A DNA stretch of 64,000 nt, from contig NZ_VIRL01000017.1 in assembly GCF_006874465.1 (NCBI RefSeq), forward strand, positions 62,001-126,000, written 5' to 3'. Of this stretch, positions 17,687-26,605 are shown in pieces. The stretch comes from Microbispora bryophytorum (GTDB lineage: Bacteria > Actinomycetota > Actinomycetes > Streptosporangiales > Streptosporangiaceae). Positions within the stretch are counted from its first letter, which is position 1. Every line of letters begins with the position of its first letter. The notes under the pieces are model-generated. The model did no database searches and was not told the origin of the DNA. It saw nothing but the letters and a program-made list of their open reading frames with translations. A program made the translations under genes and the position numbers.

Positions 17687-18103
17687 ATGGAACTCACTCT
17701 TCACTACTGCTACATCACGGTCGACGACGGCGACGCGGCGCTCGCCTTCTACCGGGACGTGCTCGGCCTCGAACTGCGCAACGACGTCGGCTACGAGGGA
17801 GCCCGCTGGCTGACCATGGGCCCGTCGTCGCAGCCGGACGTCAACATCGTCCTGGAGACCGTCAACGCCGACCCGACCGCCTCCCCGGAGGACCGCGCCG
17901 CGCTCGGCGACCTGCTCGCGAAGGGCAGGCTGCGCGCCGTCGTCTTCGCCACCCCGGACTGCGACGCGACCTTCGAGAAGATCCGCGAGTCCGGCGCCGA
18001 GGTCCTGCAGGAGCCGATCGACCAGCCGTACGGCGTCCGGGACTGCGCCTTCCGCGACCCGGCGGGCAACATGATCCGCTTCCAGCAGCTCGGCAAGGGC
18101 TGA
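17687..18103 (+). CDS. VOC (glyoxalase/bleomycin resistance-fold) protein
   Basis: A 138-residue vicinal-oxygen-chelate fold protein with two beta-alpha-beta-beta-beta modules. Typical features are HYCYITVDDGDAALAFYRDVLGLE and a C-terminal FRDPAGNMIRFQQ, with glutamate replaced by glutamine near the last metal position. The substrate is unknown; family members include glyoxalases, dioxygenases and antibiotic-binding proteins. ATG 17687 begins at the conserved MELTLHY; ATG 17654 is an upstream alternative. Confidence 0.8.
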   Translation: MELTLHYCYITVDDGDAALAFYRDVLGLELRNDVGYEGARWLTMGPSSQPDVNIVLETVNADPTASPEDRAALGDLLAKGRLRAVVFATPDCDATFEKIRESGAEVLQEPIDQPYGVRDCAFRDPAGNMIRFQQLGKG

Positions 18104-18199
18104 CGCGTCGGCGCCGGGCGAGACGGGGGCGTCCTCCCGCGTGACTCCGGGAGAGCGCCCCCTGTGGCCGGGTCTGCCGGGTGGGTAGGGTAACCGTCC

Positions 18200-19171
18200 A
18201 TGGGACTCACCCGGTTGTACCGGAACGGAACCCTGGAGGCCGAGGGCTTTCCCGTCGCCGACGTCTCCGAGCACGTCAAGGACCCGTCAGCGGTGGTGTG
18301 GTTCGACATGTGCGCCCCCACCGAGGAGGACCTCCGCGCCATCAGCGACGAGCTGGGGCTGCACGTCCTGGCGGTGGAGGACGCGCTGCAGCACCGGCAG
18401 CGGCCCAAGCTCGACGTCTACGACAGCCACATGTTCCTCAGCGTCTACGCGGCGGCCTTCGACAGCGCGTCCGGGCAGGTGCGGACCGCCCCCGCCACCG
18501 CCTTCATCACGAAGAACGCGCTGGTCACCGTGCGCCAGTCGGACGACTTCTCCATCGAGGAGGTGGTCCGGCGCTGGGACGAGGGGGCGGCCCTGGCGCG
18601 GCACGGCGTCGCGTTCCTGCTGCACGGCCTGCTCGACTACGTGGTGGACAGCCACTTCGAGACCGTCGAGGGGATGGACGAGCAGGTCGAGGACCTGGAG
18701 GGGACGGTGTTCGGCGACCGGCCGGTCAGCCCTGCTGACCAGCGGCGCACGTTCGAGTTGCGCAAGAGCCTGGTGACGCTGCGCCGGATCGTGATGCCCA
18801 TGCGGGAGGCCGTGAACACGCTGCTGCGCCGCAACGGCCTGAGCGACGACGGTGAGATGACGCCGTACTTCCAGGACGTGTACGACCAGGTGCTGCGGGC
18901 CACGGAGTGGACGGAGTCGCTGCGCGAGCTGGTCAGCAACATCCGCGAGACGCACCTGACCATGCAGAGCAACCGGATGAACCTCATCATGAAGCGGGTG
19001 ACGAGCTGGGCCGCGATCATCGCGGTGCCCACGCTGATCACCGGCTTCTACGGCCAGAACATCCCGTTTCCCGGCTTCGGGCACTCGTGGGGCTTCTGGG
19101 CGTCCAGTGTGCTGATCGTCGTCGCCTCGGCCGCGCTCTACCGGGTGTTCCGGGCCCGCGACTGGCTCTGA
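18200..19171 (+). CDS. corA: CorA-family divalent cation transporter
   Basis: A 323-residue CorA-type channel with a large cytoplasmic N-terminal domain and two C-terminal helices (about 268-288 and 298-315). The signature between them is YGQN rather than YGMN, a variant found in many actinobacterial paralogues. It mediates Mg2+ or Co2+ (possibly Ni2+/Zn2+) flux. Substrate preference cannot be set from the motif. The downstream gene is convergent, 7 bp away. Confidence 0.87.
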   Translation: MGLTRLYRNGTLEAEGFPVADVSEHVKDPSAVVWFDMCAPTEEDLRAISDELGLHVLAVEDALQHRQRPKLDVYDSHMFLSVYAAAFDSASGQVRTAPATAFITKNALVTVRQSDDFSIEEVVRRWDEGAALARHGVAFLLHGLLDYVVDSHFETVEGMDEQVEDLEGTVFGDRPVSPADQRRTFELRKSLVTLRRIVMPMREAVNTLLRRNGLSDDGEMTPYFQDVYDQVLRATEWTESLRELVSNIRETHLTMQSNRMNLIMKRVTSWAAIIAVPTLITGFYGQNIPFPGFGHSWGFWASSVLIVVASAALYRVFRARDWL

Positions 19172-19178
19172 CGGCAGG

Positions 19179-19517
19179 TCACCATGGCCCGTACGGCCCC
19201 TGGTTGCCGCCGCCCCGGTAGCCGTTGACCGCGGGCTTCACGTCGGCGAGGTAGATGCCCGCCCCGATGACGGCGGCGATCGTGAAGATGTTGGGCAGCC
19301 CCATGCCCATGCCCAGGTAGTTGATCGCGGCGGCGAAGGTGAACAGCGTCGCCAGGCCGAGGATGATCAGCCAGAGCCGCTTGGTCTGCTTGCCGGCCGC
19401 CGGGAAGGCGTGTGCGGGGATCCGCAGGGCGTGCACCAGCGCCCAGCCGGACAAAACGAAGGCCCCGACGGAAAGCAGCCAGAAGATGATGTCGAGGATG
19501 CCGTACAGCCCGAACAT
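19179..19517 (-). CDS. DUF2516 small membrane protein
   Basis: A 112-residue protein with three predicted helices: LDIIFWLLSVGAFVLSGWAL, LWLIILGLATLFTFAAAI and a shorter IFTIAAVIGAGIYLADV. The tail ends GGNQGPYGPW. The family is actinobacterial with no known function. By recollection, M. tuberculosis has the same neighbours in the order XRE regulator, hbhA, small membrane protein, so this gene likely belongs with the two genes at 19714-20526. Confidence 0.75.
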   Translation of the reverse strand: MFGLYGILDIIFWLLSVGAFVLSGWALVHALRIPAHAFPAAGKQTKRLWLIILGLATLFTFAAAINYLGMGMGLPNIFTIAAVIGAGIYLADVKPAVNGYRGGGNQGPYGPW

Positions 19518-19655
19518 GGACTCTCCCACACGGTCACAGTCACTGACGCCCCCACACTAGTGGGCGGCGCCGACAGATGGCGCGGGCGGGAAGGCCGGTC
19601 TCCGCGAACTTCCCGGGGCGCCGCGCCTCGGATCACCCCGGGAGCTCGTGAACGG

Positions 19656-19692
19656 CGGCGGCCCGCCTCCCCCGAGGGAAGGCGGGCCGCCG
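19656..19692 (-). terminator. Hairpin terminator after the HbhA-like gene
   Basis: Perfect 12-bp arms CGGCGGCCCGCC (19656-19667) and GGCGGGCCGCCG (19681-19692) with a 13-base loop, 22 bp past the stop of the minus-strand gene at 19714. No T-tract. Confidence 0.5.
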
Positions 19693-19713
19693 TGTCGCTC
19701 GCGTGGGCCGCGA

Positions 19714-20073
19714 TCAGCTCTGGCTCGTGGTGGCGCGGGCGCGACCGGTCCGCCTGGACGTGGTCTCGGCGGCGATCGCCGGCTCGGCGGTCTCCGAGAC
19801 CTCGGTCAGCTCCAGCGCGGCCTCGCCGCTCACCCGGCTGACGACCTTGCGGCCGCGGCTGGCCAGGTCGTCGTAGAGCCGGTTGAACCGGGTGGCCGCG
19901 GCGTCGGCGTAGCCCTTCGCCTTCTCCGGCAGCTCGCGCGCGACGACCTCCGCCTTGTCCTGCACGGTGGAGGCGTAGGAGCGGGCCTTCTCCACGGCGA
20001 AGTCGCCGGCGCCCGTGAGCGCGTAGAACGGCTTGGACTCCGTGATCTTCTTGGCCTGGGTCGTGATGGTCAT
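19714..20073 (-). CDS. HbhA-like coiled-coil protein
   Basis: A 119-residue alanine- and lysine-rich helical protein. The N-terminal part (KPFYALTGAGDFAVEKARSYA) resembles mycobacterial heparin-binding hemagglutinin HbhA. The central region is a predicted coiled coil and the tail is basic (SRRTGRARATTSQS). The long Lys/Ala/Pro repeat tail of true HbhA is absent. It starts 3 bp after the XRE regulator gene, so the two form one operon. The role outside mycobacteria is not established. Confidence 0.65.
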   Translation of the reverse strand: MTITTQAKKITESKPFYALTGAGDFAVEKARSYASTVQDKAEVVARELPEKAKGYADAAATRFNRLYDDLASRGRKVVSRVSGEAALELTEVSETAEPAIAAETTSRRTGRARATTSQS

Positions 20074-20076
20074 GGG

Positions 20077-20526
20077 CTATCCTTCCCTCGAATCCGGTGT
20101 GATGCCGTTCAGTGGGTTAACCGGGCCGTCCCCGAGATGCTCAGCCGATTGCGGCGGCTGGGCGGTGTCGGCCCGGTTCTCCTTACAGAACGACTCGTAG
20201 ATGTCGATCAGCACCTGACGTTGCCGACCGGTGAGTGTGACGTCGGCCCGGATGGCGGCCAGCACGTCACTGTGCGGCTCGCGGTCCTCGATGAGACCGG
20301 CCTGGACGTAGAGCGCCTGGGCGGAGATGTGCAGACCCTTCGCGATCTGGTTCAGGATCTCCGCGCTCGGCTTGCGCAGGCCCCGTTCCACCTGGCTCAG
20401 GTAAGGGTTGGACACACCGGCCTGCGCGGCGAGCTGACGAAGCGAGATCTTCGCCTGCTGCCGCTGCTGGCGGATGTACTCACCGAGCGAGGCGACCTTG
20501 GGCAGTTCCATGTCCCCAGTCTGCAT
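20077..20526 (-). CDS. XRE-family transcriptional regulator
   Basis: A 149-residue protein with an N-terminal Cro/CI helix-turn-helix (about 12-70, including AAQAGVSNPYLSQVERGLRK) and an alpha-helical C-terminal region. It resembles the regulator encoded before hbhA in mycobacteria. Two in-frame ATGs exist (20526 and 20511); the second begins MELPKVASLGEYI, which fits the family start. A perfect TTGCAATTGCAA palindrome lies just upstream, so autoregulation is likely. Confidence 0.82.
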   Translation of the reverse strand: MQTGDMELPKVASLGEYIRQQRQQAKISLRQLAAQAGVSNPYLSQVERGLRKPSAEILNQIAKGLHISAQALYVQAGLIEDREPHSDVLAAIRADVTLTGRQRQVLIDIYESFCKENRADTAQPPQSAEHLGDGPVNPLNGITPDSREG

Positions 20527-20534
20527 CGCGCTGC

Positions 20535-20546
20535 TTGCAATTGCAA
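20535..20546. promoter_or_regulatory. Palindromic operator candidate TTGCAATTGCAA
   Basis: A perfect 12-bp palindrome 8 bp upstream of the XRE regulator start. Its AT-rich composition stands out from its surroundings. It is the expected size for an XRE dimer site. Confidence 0.5.
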
Positions 20547-20579
20547 ACTCGGTGGTTAATTCCAGCTAGCACCCAAGGC

Positions 20580-21494
20580 TTATCCAGGAAGCAGCCAAAG
20601 CAGCGGGGCGCTGATGGCGAGCGCCACCGATCCGGCCAGGATGAGGAAGCGGTGGGTGGCGGGAAGCGCGACCTCGGGCCGTACGAGCCGGTCGACCCGG
20701 GCCATCACGCTGGACGGCGCGGACACGCCGAGCGCGCCCTGTGGCGTGGGCAGCGCGGCCGAGGTGCCGAAGCGCAGCAGAGCGGTGGCCAGCCTGCGCG
20801 GGCAGCACTGCTGCCGGGCACGGTCGTCGGCGGCCATCTCGACCAGCAGCTCGACCGACGCCTGCGCGTCGCGGACCAGCTTCGACCACGGCAGCGCGCG
20901 GCGCAGCGCGGCGAACGGCAGCAGCACCAGGTCGTGGCGCTCCCGTACGTGGGCGGCCTCGTGCGCCAGCACGGCATCCAGCTCGGCGGACGACAGCAGG
21001 TGCAGCGTCCCATCGCTGATGACGACCTGCGACTTGAGCCCCGGCAGGCAGTAGGCGGCGGCCCCGGGGAAGTCGACCACCCGCACGCCCGGCACGGCCG
21101 GCTCGTCCCTGGCGACCAGCGCGAGCAGGAGCCGGTGCCGGCGGCGGGCACGCAGCGTCTGCGCCCCGGCCGCGAGGGGCAGGGCCACCAGCACCGCGAG
21201 CAGCGACAGACCCGCGACCAGCGCGCCCAGCCGGAGGTAGTCGTACGGCTGGCGCGCGCCGAACTCCACGCTCAGCAGGAACTCCGCGAGCCCGTGCACG
21301 ACGCCCTTACGGTAGGGGTCGAGCGCGAAGGCGAGCAGGGCGCCGATGGAGGCGAGCCCCCAGGTCAGCCCGAGCGACTGCCACAGCAGGATCGCCGTGC
21401 GCGGGGCGCGCCAGGTCCAGCGCGCGAACGTCAGCCGCCACGCGGCCACCGCGCAGATCATGGCGAGCGCCGCTAAGACCGCCGCCGCGATCAC
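20580..21494 (-). CDS. M56/M48-type membrane metallopeptidase (BlaR1-like, no sensor domain)
   Basis: A 304-residue membrane protein with helices near 1-20, 40-60, 88-110 and 280-300 and an HEAAH zinc-protease motif in VLAHEAAHVRERHD. There is no C-terminal penicillin-binding domain. The GTG start overlaps the blaI-like stop (GTGA), forming a BlaI-M56 operon. In BlaR/BlaI systems the protease inactivates the repressor; here the signal is unknown. Confidence 0.85.
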   Translation of the reverse strand: MIAAAVLAALAMICAVAAWRLTFARWTWRAPRTAILLWQSLGLTWGLASIGALLAFALDPYRKGVVHGLAEFLLSVEFGARQPYDYLRLGALVAGLSLLAVLVALPLAAGAQTLRARRRHRLLLALVARDEPAVPGVRVVDFPGAAAYCLPGLKSQVVISDGTLHLLSSAELDAVLAHEAAHVRERHDLVLLPFAALRRALPWSKLVRDAQASVELLVEMAADDRARQQCCPRRLATALLRFGTSAALPTPQGALGVSAPSSVMARVDRLVRPEVALPATHRFLILAGSVALAISAPLLWLLPG

Positions 21495-21847
21495 TCTTCC
21501 TCCAGCTCCGTGAGGGCTTTCAGCAGGATCTCGGCCTCCGACCCGGAGACGGCGCGGGCGAAGCGGGTCAGCGCCGCGTCGCGGTCGCCGGTGAGGTCCA
21601 GGGCTTCGAGCATGAGCTCGGCGACGTACGCGTCGCGGCTCGCGGCGGGCTGGTAGCGCCAGGCGCGGCCGTCGCGGGTGCGGTTGAGGAAGCCCTTGCG
21701 GGCCAGGCGGTCGAGCACGGTCATCACGGTCGTCGGCGCGAGGTCGCGATCCTCGATGAGGCGTCCCACCTCGCGGGCCGTCAGCGGGGTGTTCTCCGCC
21801 CAGAGGATGTCCATGATGCTACGTTCGAGCTCTCCCAGTCCCTTCAC
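21491..21847 (-). CDS. BlaI/MecI/CopY-family repressor
   Basis: A 118-residue winged-helix repressor: LGELERSIMDILW, TAREVGRLI, APTTVMTVLDRLARKGFLNR, and a helical dimerisation tail. The family binds TACA/TGTA-type dyads and is inactivated by M56 proteolysis. The start is GTG 21847. The divergent macrodomain gene starts 51 bp away and the dyads between them could control both. Confidence 0.9.
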   Translation of the reverse strand: MKGLGELERSIMDILWAENTPLTAREVGRLIEDRDLAPTTVMTVLDRLARKGFLNRTRDGRAWRYQPAASRDAYVAELMLEALDLTGDRDAALTRFARAVSGSEAEILLKALTELEEE

Positions 21848-21866
21848 GTCTTTAAGCCTACCCGGG

Positions 21867-21884
21867 GTAGTACTACGTCCTGTA
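21867..21884. promoter_or_regulatory. BlaI-type operator candidates
   Basis: GTAGTACTAC (21867-21876) is a perfect palindrome. It overlaps a second dyad, CTAC-N5-GTAG (21873-21885). TACTAC/GTAGTA half-sites resemble BlaI/CopY operators. The site lies between the divergent blaI-like and macrodomain genes. Confidence 0.5.
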
Positions 21885-21898
21885 GAGAGGTAGGAGAC

Positions 21899-22417
21899 AT
21901 GAAAATCGTTCTGGTCGAGGGCGACATCACCGAGCAGCGGGTGGACGCGATCGTCAACGCGGCCAACTCGTCCCTGATGGGCGGCGGAGGGGTGGACGGC
22001 GCCATCCACCGGCGCGGCGGCCCGGAGATCCTTGAGGAGTGCCGGGCGCTGCGCGCGTCCCGGTACGGCAGGGGACTGCCGACCGGTCAGGCCGTCGCCA
22101 CCACCGCGGGGCGCCTGCCCGCGCGATGGGTGATCCATACGGTCGGGCCCGTGTACTCGCGGAGCGAGGACCGATCCCATCTGCTCGCCTCCTGCTATCG
22201 GGAGTCGCTCGTCGTCGCCGACACGCTGGGCGCCGGCACGGTGGCGTTCCCCGCGATCTCCACGGGGATCTACCGGTGGCCGGTCGAGGACGCCGCCCGC
22301 ATCGCGATCGGCGCGATACGGCAGGCCGCCCCGACCGTGGTGGAAGAGGTGCGCTTCGTGCTGTTCAGTACCGCAGCCTATGCGGTGTTCGAATCGGCCC
22401 TACAGGACATCGGATAA
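21899..22417 (+). CDS. Macrodomain protein (O-acetyl-ADP-ribose deacetylase type)
   Basis: A 172-residue stand-alone macrodomain of the MacroD/YmdB class. It has VNAANSSLMGGGGVDGAIH for the ADP-ribose loop with the catalytic Asn/Asp area, AISTGIY for the second loop, and HTVGPVY. The class removes O-acetyl from ADP-ribose and mono-ADP-ribose from acidic residues. The ATG follows TAGGAGA. It is divergent from a BlaI-type repressor, suggesting it belongs to that regulon. Confidence 0.9.
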   Translation: MKIVLVEGDITEQRVDAIVNAANSSLMGGGGVDGAIHRRGGPEILEECRALRASRYGRGLPTGQAVATTAGRLPARWVIHTVGPVYSRSEDRSHLLASCYRESLVVADTLGAGTVAFPAISTGIYRWPVEDAARIAIGAIRQAAPTVVEEVRFVLFSTAAYAVFESALQDIG

Positions 22418-22434
22418 GCATTAGGCCAAAACTT

Positions 22435-22962
22435 TCACAGCCACTTGAGCATGTAGATCTCGTCGCGGTCGTCACCGGGGGCCACCCGGATCGAGCGGGG
22501 CACCCGGCCGACCTCCCGGTAGCCCACGCTCGCGTAGAAGCGGTCGACCCCGGTGCCGCCGCGGCACGTGAGCTGCAACGCCTCCAGGCCGAGCGACCTG
22601 GCGGCGTCGTCGGCGGCGAGCAGCAGCGCCCTGCCGAGCCCCTTGCCCTGGTGCTTGGGGTGGACCATGACCCGCAGCAGCCATCGCCAGTGCGCCCGCA
22701 GGCCCGAGCCGTTGTCGCCCAGGATGAGCCAGGCGCCCACGGTGCCGTCGTCACCGAACCCGGCGAGGAGACTGTCGGGGGCCTGCGGCCCCGCGGCGGA
22801 GCGGGTGCGGGCGAACGCCCTGTCGGCCGTCGGCCTGACGTCGTCCGGCGTCACGGGCGGCACGAAACCCACCGCTCCGTTCGCGTTGGTCACCTCCGCC
22901 CAGCAGCTCAGGAGCTCCTCGAAGAGCTCGGGGGTCATCTGCGGGTCGAGGACGAAGCGCAT
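22435..22962 (-). CDS. GNAT-family N-acetyltransferase
   Basis: A 175-residue acetyltransferase. The acetyl-CoA loop is VMVHPKHQGKGLGRALL (Q/RxxGxG/A motif) and the C-terminal strand pair is GVDRFYASVGYREVGR. The N-terminal 60 residues are not recognised. The substrate is unknown. It is convergent with the macrodomain gene (17 bp apart). Confidence 0.8.
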   Translation of the reverse strand: MRFVLDPQMTPELFEELLSCWAEVTNANGAVGFVPPVTPDDVRPTADRAFARTRSAAGPQAPDSLLAGFGDDGTVGAWLILGDNGSGLRAHWRWLLRVMVHPKHQGKGLGRALLLAADDAARSLGLEALQLTCRGGTGVDRFYASVGYREVGRVPRSIRVAPGDDRDEIYMLKWL

Positions 22963-22990
22963 GCCGGGACGCTATCAACCGCCCCCGCCG

Positions 22991-23809
22991 TCAATCGCGG
23001 GGGGAGACGCTGCTCCAGGGCAGGGTCAGCTCGCCGAGCCGCCAGCGGCCGTGGCCGCCGGTCGGCGGCGTCACCACCACCGGCCAGTCGCGCGCCAGCA
23101 GCTCCGCCGCCCTGATCCAACGCTGCCGCGTGCCGTACGCGCCGAAGGAGGCGCAGGTCGCCCAGGCGCGGTCCCAGTCCGCCAGCAACGCGTGGACGCG
23201 CTCGCCCGGGACGTTGCGGTGGATCAGCGTCTTGGGCAGGCGCTCGGCCAGATCGGAAGGGCGTTCGAAGCCGGTGAACCGGGCCGCGAAGGTGAGCGTG
23301 CGCGGCCCTTCGGCGCCGAGCGCCACCCAGGTCGCCCGGTGGCCGACCTCTGAGCAGGTGCCCTCGACGAGCACGCCCGAGGGGTGCAGACCGGCCCGTA
23401 GCCGGTCCCAGTGCTCCCACGCCTCGGCCTCGCCGTACTGCCGCAGCACGTTGAAGGCCCGCACGATCATCGGCGGGCGGGGGATCGGCAGCTCGAAGCC
23501 GCCCCTGACGAACGACAGGCCCTCCCGCTCGTACGGCTTGGCCGCCGCGACCCGCTCGGGGGCGATCTCCAGGCCCACCACCTCGACCGTGGGGCAGACC
23601 CGGCGCAGCCGCGTGAACAGCTCGGTCGTCGTGGTGTGGGACGCGCCGTAGCCGAGGTCCACCACCAGCGGCGCCGCGCCCGCCGGGGCCGAGCGCAGCA
23701 GCGGGCCGTGCACGGCGGCGATCCAGCGGTCGCAGCGGCGCAGCCGGTTGTGCCCGGTGGTGCCGCGCGTGACCGTCCCCACGGGACGGCCGGGCCGGAC
23801 CGGTCTCAT
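22991..23809 (-). CDS. Class I SAM-dependent methyltransferase-like protein
   Basis: A 272-residue Rossmann-type protein. Motif I is VVDLGYGAS (about 50-58), an acidic residue follows strand 2 (GLEIAPERV), and IVRAFNVLRQYG occupies the motif IV position. The substrate is unknown. The ATG at 23809 is preferred; ATG 23842 is an alternative. It follows the SDR gene on the same strand after about 55 bp. Confidence 0.7.
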   Translation of the reverse strand: MRPVRPGRPVGTVTRGTTGHNRLRRCDRWIAAVHGPLLRSAPAGAAPLVVDLGYGASHTTTTELFTRLRRVCPTVEVVGLEIAPERVAAAKPYEREGLSFVRGGFELPIPRPPMIVRAFNVLRQYGEAEAWEHWDRLRAGLHPSGVLVEGTCSEVGHRATWVALGAEGPRTLTFAARFTGFERPSDLAERLPKTLIHRNVPGERVHALLADWDRAWATCASFGAYGTRQRWIRAAELLARDWPVVVTPPTGGHGRWRLGELTLPWSSVSPRD

Positions 23810-23845
23810 GTCCCCGCGTTCATGCACACGGCGTTCTCGCACGCG

Positions 23846-23875
23846 GCGCTCATGTGGCCGGCGCTCATGTGGCCG
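23846..23875. repeat. Tandem 14-bp repeat
   Basis: GCGCTCATGTGGCCG occurs twice in direct tandem between the SDR stop and the methyltransferase start. A similar local duplication lies at the SDR N-terminus, encoding [10 protein letters not shown]. Both look like slippage products. Confidence 0.6.
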
Positions 23876-24668
23876 GAGCGACCCGGTGCACCTTGTGCTG
23901 GGCGGCCTGCGCGCGCGGCCGGACGACCAGCCTGTCGATGTTCACGTGCGAGGGGCGGGTCACGGCGAAGGCGATCACGTCGGCGACGTCGTCGGCGCTC
24001 AGCGGGTCGGGGACGCCCTCGTAGACCTTGGCGGCACGCTCGGCGTCGCCGCGGAAGCGGGTGATGGCGAACTCCTCGGTCCGCACCATGCCCGGCGCGA
24101 TCTCGACGACCCTCACCGGGTCGCCGCACAGCTCCAGGCGGAGGGTCTCGGTCATCGAGGTCTGGGCGTGCTTGGCCGCGCAGTAGCCGCCGCCTCCCTC
24201 GTACGACACGAGCCCGGCCGTCGAGGTGAGCATCACCAGCACGCCGTCTCCCGACTCGATGAGCTTCGGCAGCAGGGCCCGGGTCATGCGCAGGGAGCCG
24301 AGCACGTTCACGTCGTACATCCGCTGCCAGTCGTCCACCCGGCCCTCGGCCACCGACTCGAGCCCGAACGCGCCGCCCGCGTTGTTCACCAGGACGTCGC
24401 AGCGTTCCAGCGAGGCGGCCAGGGCGTCCACCGACGCCTGGTCGGTCACGTCCAGCGTCACCGGGCGCACGCCGGGCACCTCGGCCGCGAGCTTGTCGAG
24501 CCGGTCCCGCCGTCGCGCCGCCGCCACGACCCGGTATCCCTCCGCGGCGAGCCGGCGGGCCGTCGCCTCGCCGATGCCGCTGCTCGCGCCGGTCACCACC
24601 GCGATCCTGACCGCGGGGCTGGTCGCCGCGGGATTGGTCGCCGCGGGATTGGTCATCGTCACCGCCAT
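23865..24668 (-). CDS. SDR-family oxidoreductase
   Basis: A 267-residue classical short-chain dehydrogenase. It has [11 protein letters not shown] (cofactor loop, about 25-35), NNAG, a catalytic Ser in LTSTAG and YCAAK with Tyr and Lys. An arginine pair after strand 2 (AARRRDRL) suggests NADP(H). The substrate is unknown. The first 20 residues contain a repeated NPAAT. It is divergent from mshA. Confidence 0.85.
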   Translation of the reverse strand: MAVTMTNPAATNPAATSPAVRIAVVTGASSGIGEATARRLAAEGYRVVAAARRRDRLDKLAAEVPGVRPVTLDVTDQASVDALAASLERCDVLVNNAGGAFGLESVAEGRVDDWQRMYDVNVLGSLRMTRALLPKLIESGDGVLVMLTSTAGLVSYEGGGGYCAAKHAQTSMTETLRLELCGDPVRVVEIAPGMVRTEEFAITRFRGDAERAAKVYEGVPDPLSADDVADVIAFAVTRPSHVNIDRLVVRPRAQAAQHKVHRVAPAT

Positions 24669-24786
24669 CGTCCTTCCACATCGCCTCGATCGGCAGGCGA
24701 CATCCTCTCAGGGGCCCCCGGTCTCACCTATGTCGGGGAATCCAGTGATGATTTCCGTAGTTATAACCCTCTCGGAGGTGGTTCGG

Positions 24787-26070
24787 GTGTCGGTGTTACG
24801 GCGTCGGGTCAACCGCGTCGCGACCATCAGCGTGCACACGTCCCCGATGGACCAACCGGGCACCGGGGACGCGGGCGGCATGAACGTCTACATCCTCGAG
24901 GTGGCCAAACGTCTCGCGGCGCTGGGCATCGAGGTGGAGATCTTCACCCGTCGTACCGCCCGCGACCTGCCTCCGGTCGCCGAGCTGAGTCCGGGCGTGC
25001 TCGTGCGCCACGTGACCGCGGGGCCGTACGAGGAGCTCGACCGGGCCGATCTCCCGGGGCAGCTGTGCGGCTTCCTGTCCGGTGTGCTGCGCACGGAGGC
25101 GATGTACGACCCCGGCCGGTACGACGTCATCCACTCGCACTACTGGCTGTCGGGCCAGGTGGGCTGGCTGGCCAAGGAACGCTGGGGCGTGCCACTCGTG
25201 CACACCATGCACACCATGGCCAAGGTGAAGAACGCGCTGCTCGCCGAGGGCGACAAGCCCGAGCCGGCGATGCGCGTGCTCGGCGAGGAGCAGGTCGTGG
25301 AGGTCGCCGACCGCCTGGTCGCCAACACCGCCGCCGAGGCCGAGGAGCTGATCAGCCTGTACGGCGCGCCGCGCGAGCGGGTGGCGGTCGTCAACCCCGG
25401 CGTGAACCTCGCCGTCTTCCAGCCCGGGTCCAAGGGCGCCGCGCGCCGCCGCCTCGGCCTGCCGCAGGACGCCCACGTGCTGCTGTTCGTGGGCCGCATC
25501 CAGCCGCTCAAGGCCCCCGACGTCCTGCTCAGGGCCGCCGCCCGGATGCTCGTGGAGGACCCCTCGCTGCGGTCGCGGCTCGTCGTGGCCTGCGTGGGCG
25601 GGCCCAGCGGCAACGGTCTCGCCCGTCCCTCCCTGCTCAGCGACCTCGCGGCCGAGCTGGGCATCGCCGACGTCGTACGGCTCGCGCCGCCCGCGCCGCA
25701 GCCGGAGCTGGCCGACTGGTATCGCGCCGCCGACGTGACCGTTGTGCCCTCCTACAACGAGTCGTTCGGGCTGGTCGCGCTGGAGTCGCAGGCGTGCGGC
25801 ACGCCCGTCGTCGCGGCGGCGGTCGGCGGTCTGCGCACGGCCGTCAAGGACGGCGTGTCCGGCGTGCTGGTGGCGGGGCACGACCCGCACGACTGGGCGC
25901 GCGAGCTCGCCGTGCTGGCCCGGCGCCCGGACCGGCTCGCCGAGCTGGCCGCCAACGCCGTGCAGCACGCCACCGCGTTCGGCTGGTCGGCGACCGCCGC
26001 CCGGCTGGCCGACGTGTACGCCGGCGCCATGGCCCAGCTCCACCAGACCCCCATCGCGGTCAACTCGTAG
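24787..26070 (+). CDS. mshA: D-inositol-3-phosphate glycosyltransferase MshA
   Basis: A 427-residue GT4 glycosyltransferase that makes 1-O-(GlcNAc)-inositol 3-phosphate from UDP-GlcNAc, the first step of mycothiol synthesis. N-terminal [20 protein letters not shown] binds the acceptor. The C-terminal domain has [11 protein letters not shown] and ESFGLVALE (EX7E). The GTG at 24787 is chosen because GGAGG lies 8 bases upstream. The remaining msh genes are not in the window. A YbjN-like gene and gpmA follow, an order also seen in Streptomyces. Confidence 0.95.
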   Translation: MSVLRRRVNRVATISVHTSPMDQPGTGDAGGMNVYILEVAKRLAALGIEVEIFTRRTARDLPPVAELSPGVLVRHVTAGPYEELDRADLPGQLCGFLSGVLRTEAMYDPGRYDVIHSHYWLSGQVGWLAKERWGVPLVHTMHTMAKVKNALLAEGDKPEPAMRVLGEEQVVEVADRLVANTAAEAEELISLYGAPRERVAVVNPGVNLAVFQPGSKGAARRRLGLPQDAHVLLFVGRIQPLKAPDVLLRAAARMLVEDPSLRSRLVVACVGGPSGNGLARPSLLSDLAAELGIADVVRLAPPAPQPELADWYRAADVTVVPSYNESFGLVALESQACGTPVVAAAVGGLRTAVKDGVSGVLVAGHDPHDWARELAVLARRPDRLAELAANAVQHATAFGWSATAARLADVYAGAMAQLHQTPIAVNS

Positions 26071-26080
26071 GGTGGGCGGT

Positions 26081-26566
26081 ATGAGACCGGATCTGGAAGC
26101 CGTCATCGCGTCGGCGCTGGAGTCCGCCGAGCTGTCCTACGAACGGCCGAAGCCGGGCGCGTTCCTGGTCAGGCTGCCGGGCCAGCACAAGCTCGCCACG
26201 CTGACCTGGCTCGTCATCGGCGACCAGGCGCTCAATGTCGAGGCGTTCTTCTGCCGGCAGCCCGACGAGAACCACGCCGAGTTCTACCGCTGGCTGCTCC
26301 ACAAGAACGGCTCCATGTACGGCGTCCACTTCGCCGTCGACGACACGGGCGACGTGCACCTGGTCGGCCGGCTGCCGCTGGACGCGGTGACCGAGGAGGA
26401 GATCGACCGTGTCCTCGGCTGCGTCCTCACCTACTCGGACGAGTCGTTCGACCGCGCCCTCGAGCTGGGCTTCGCGACGTCCATCAGGCGCGAGTGGGAG
26501 TGGCGGGTCAAGCGCGGCGAGTCGTTGGCCAACCTCCAGGCCTTCGCGCGGGTGGTCGAGTCCTGA
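26081..26566 (+). CDS. YbjN-domain protein
   Basis: A 161-residue protein of the YbjN fold, related to type III secretion chaperones. It has LEAVIASALESAEL at the start and an EWEWRVKRGESLANL tail. There is no catalytic motif. It starts 10 bp after mshA and is probably co-transcribed. The function is unknown; conserved linkage to mshA suggests an accessory role, which is an inference. Confidence 0.8.
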   Translation: MRPDLEAVIASALESAELSYERPKPGAFLVRLPGQHKLATLTWLVIGDQALNVEAFFCRQPDENHAEFYRWLLHKNGSMYGVHFAVDDTGDVHLVGRLPLDAVTEEEIDRVLGCVLTYSDESFDRALELGFATSIRREWEWRVKRGESLANLQAFARVVES

Positions 26567-26605
26567 CCAACGGGACGTCTGCCGCACGCCGATAGGATTG
26601 GCCGC

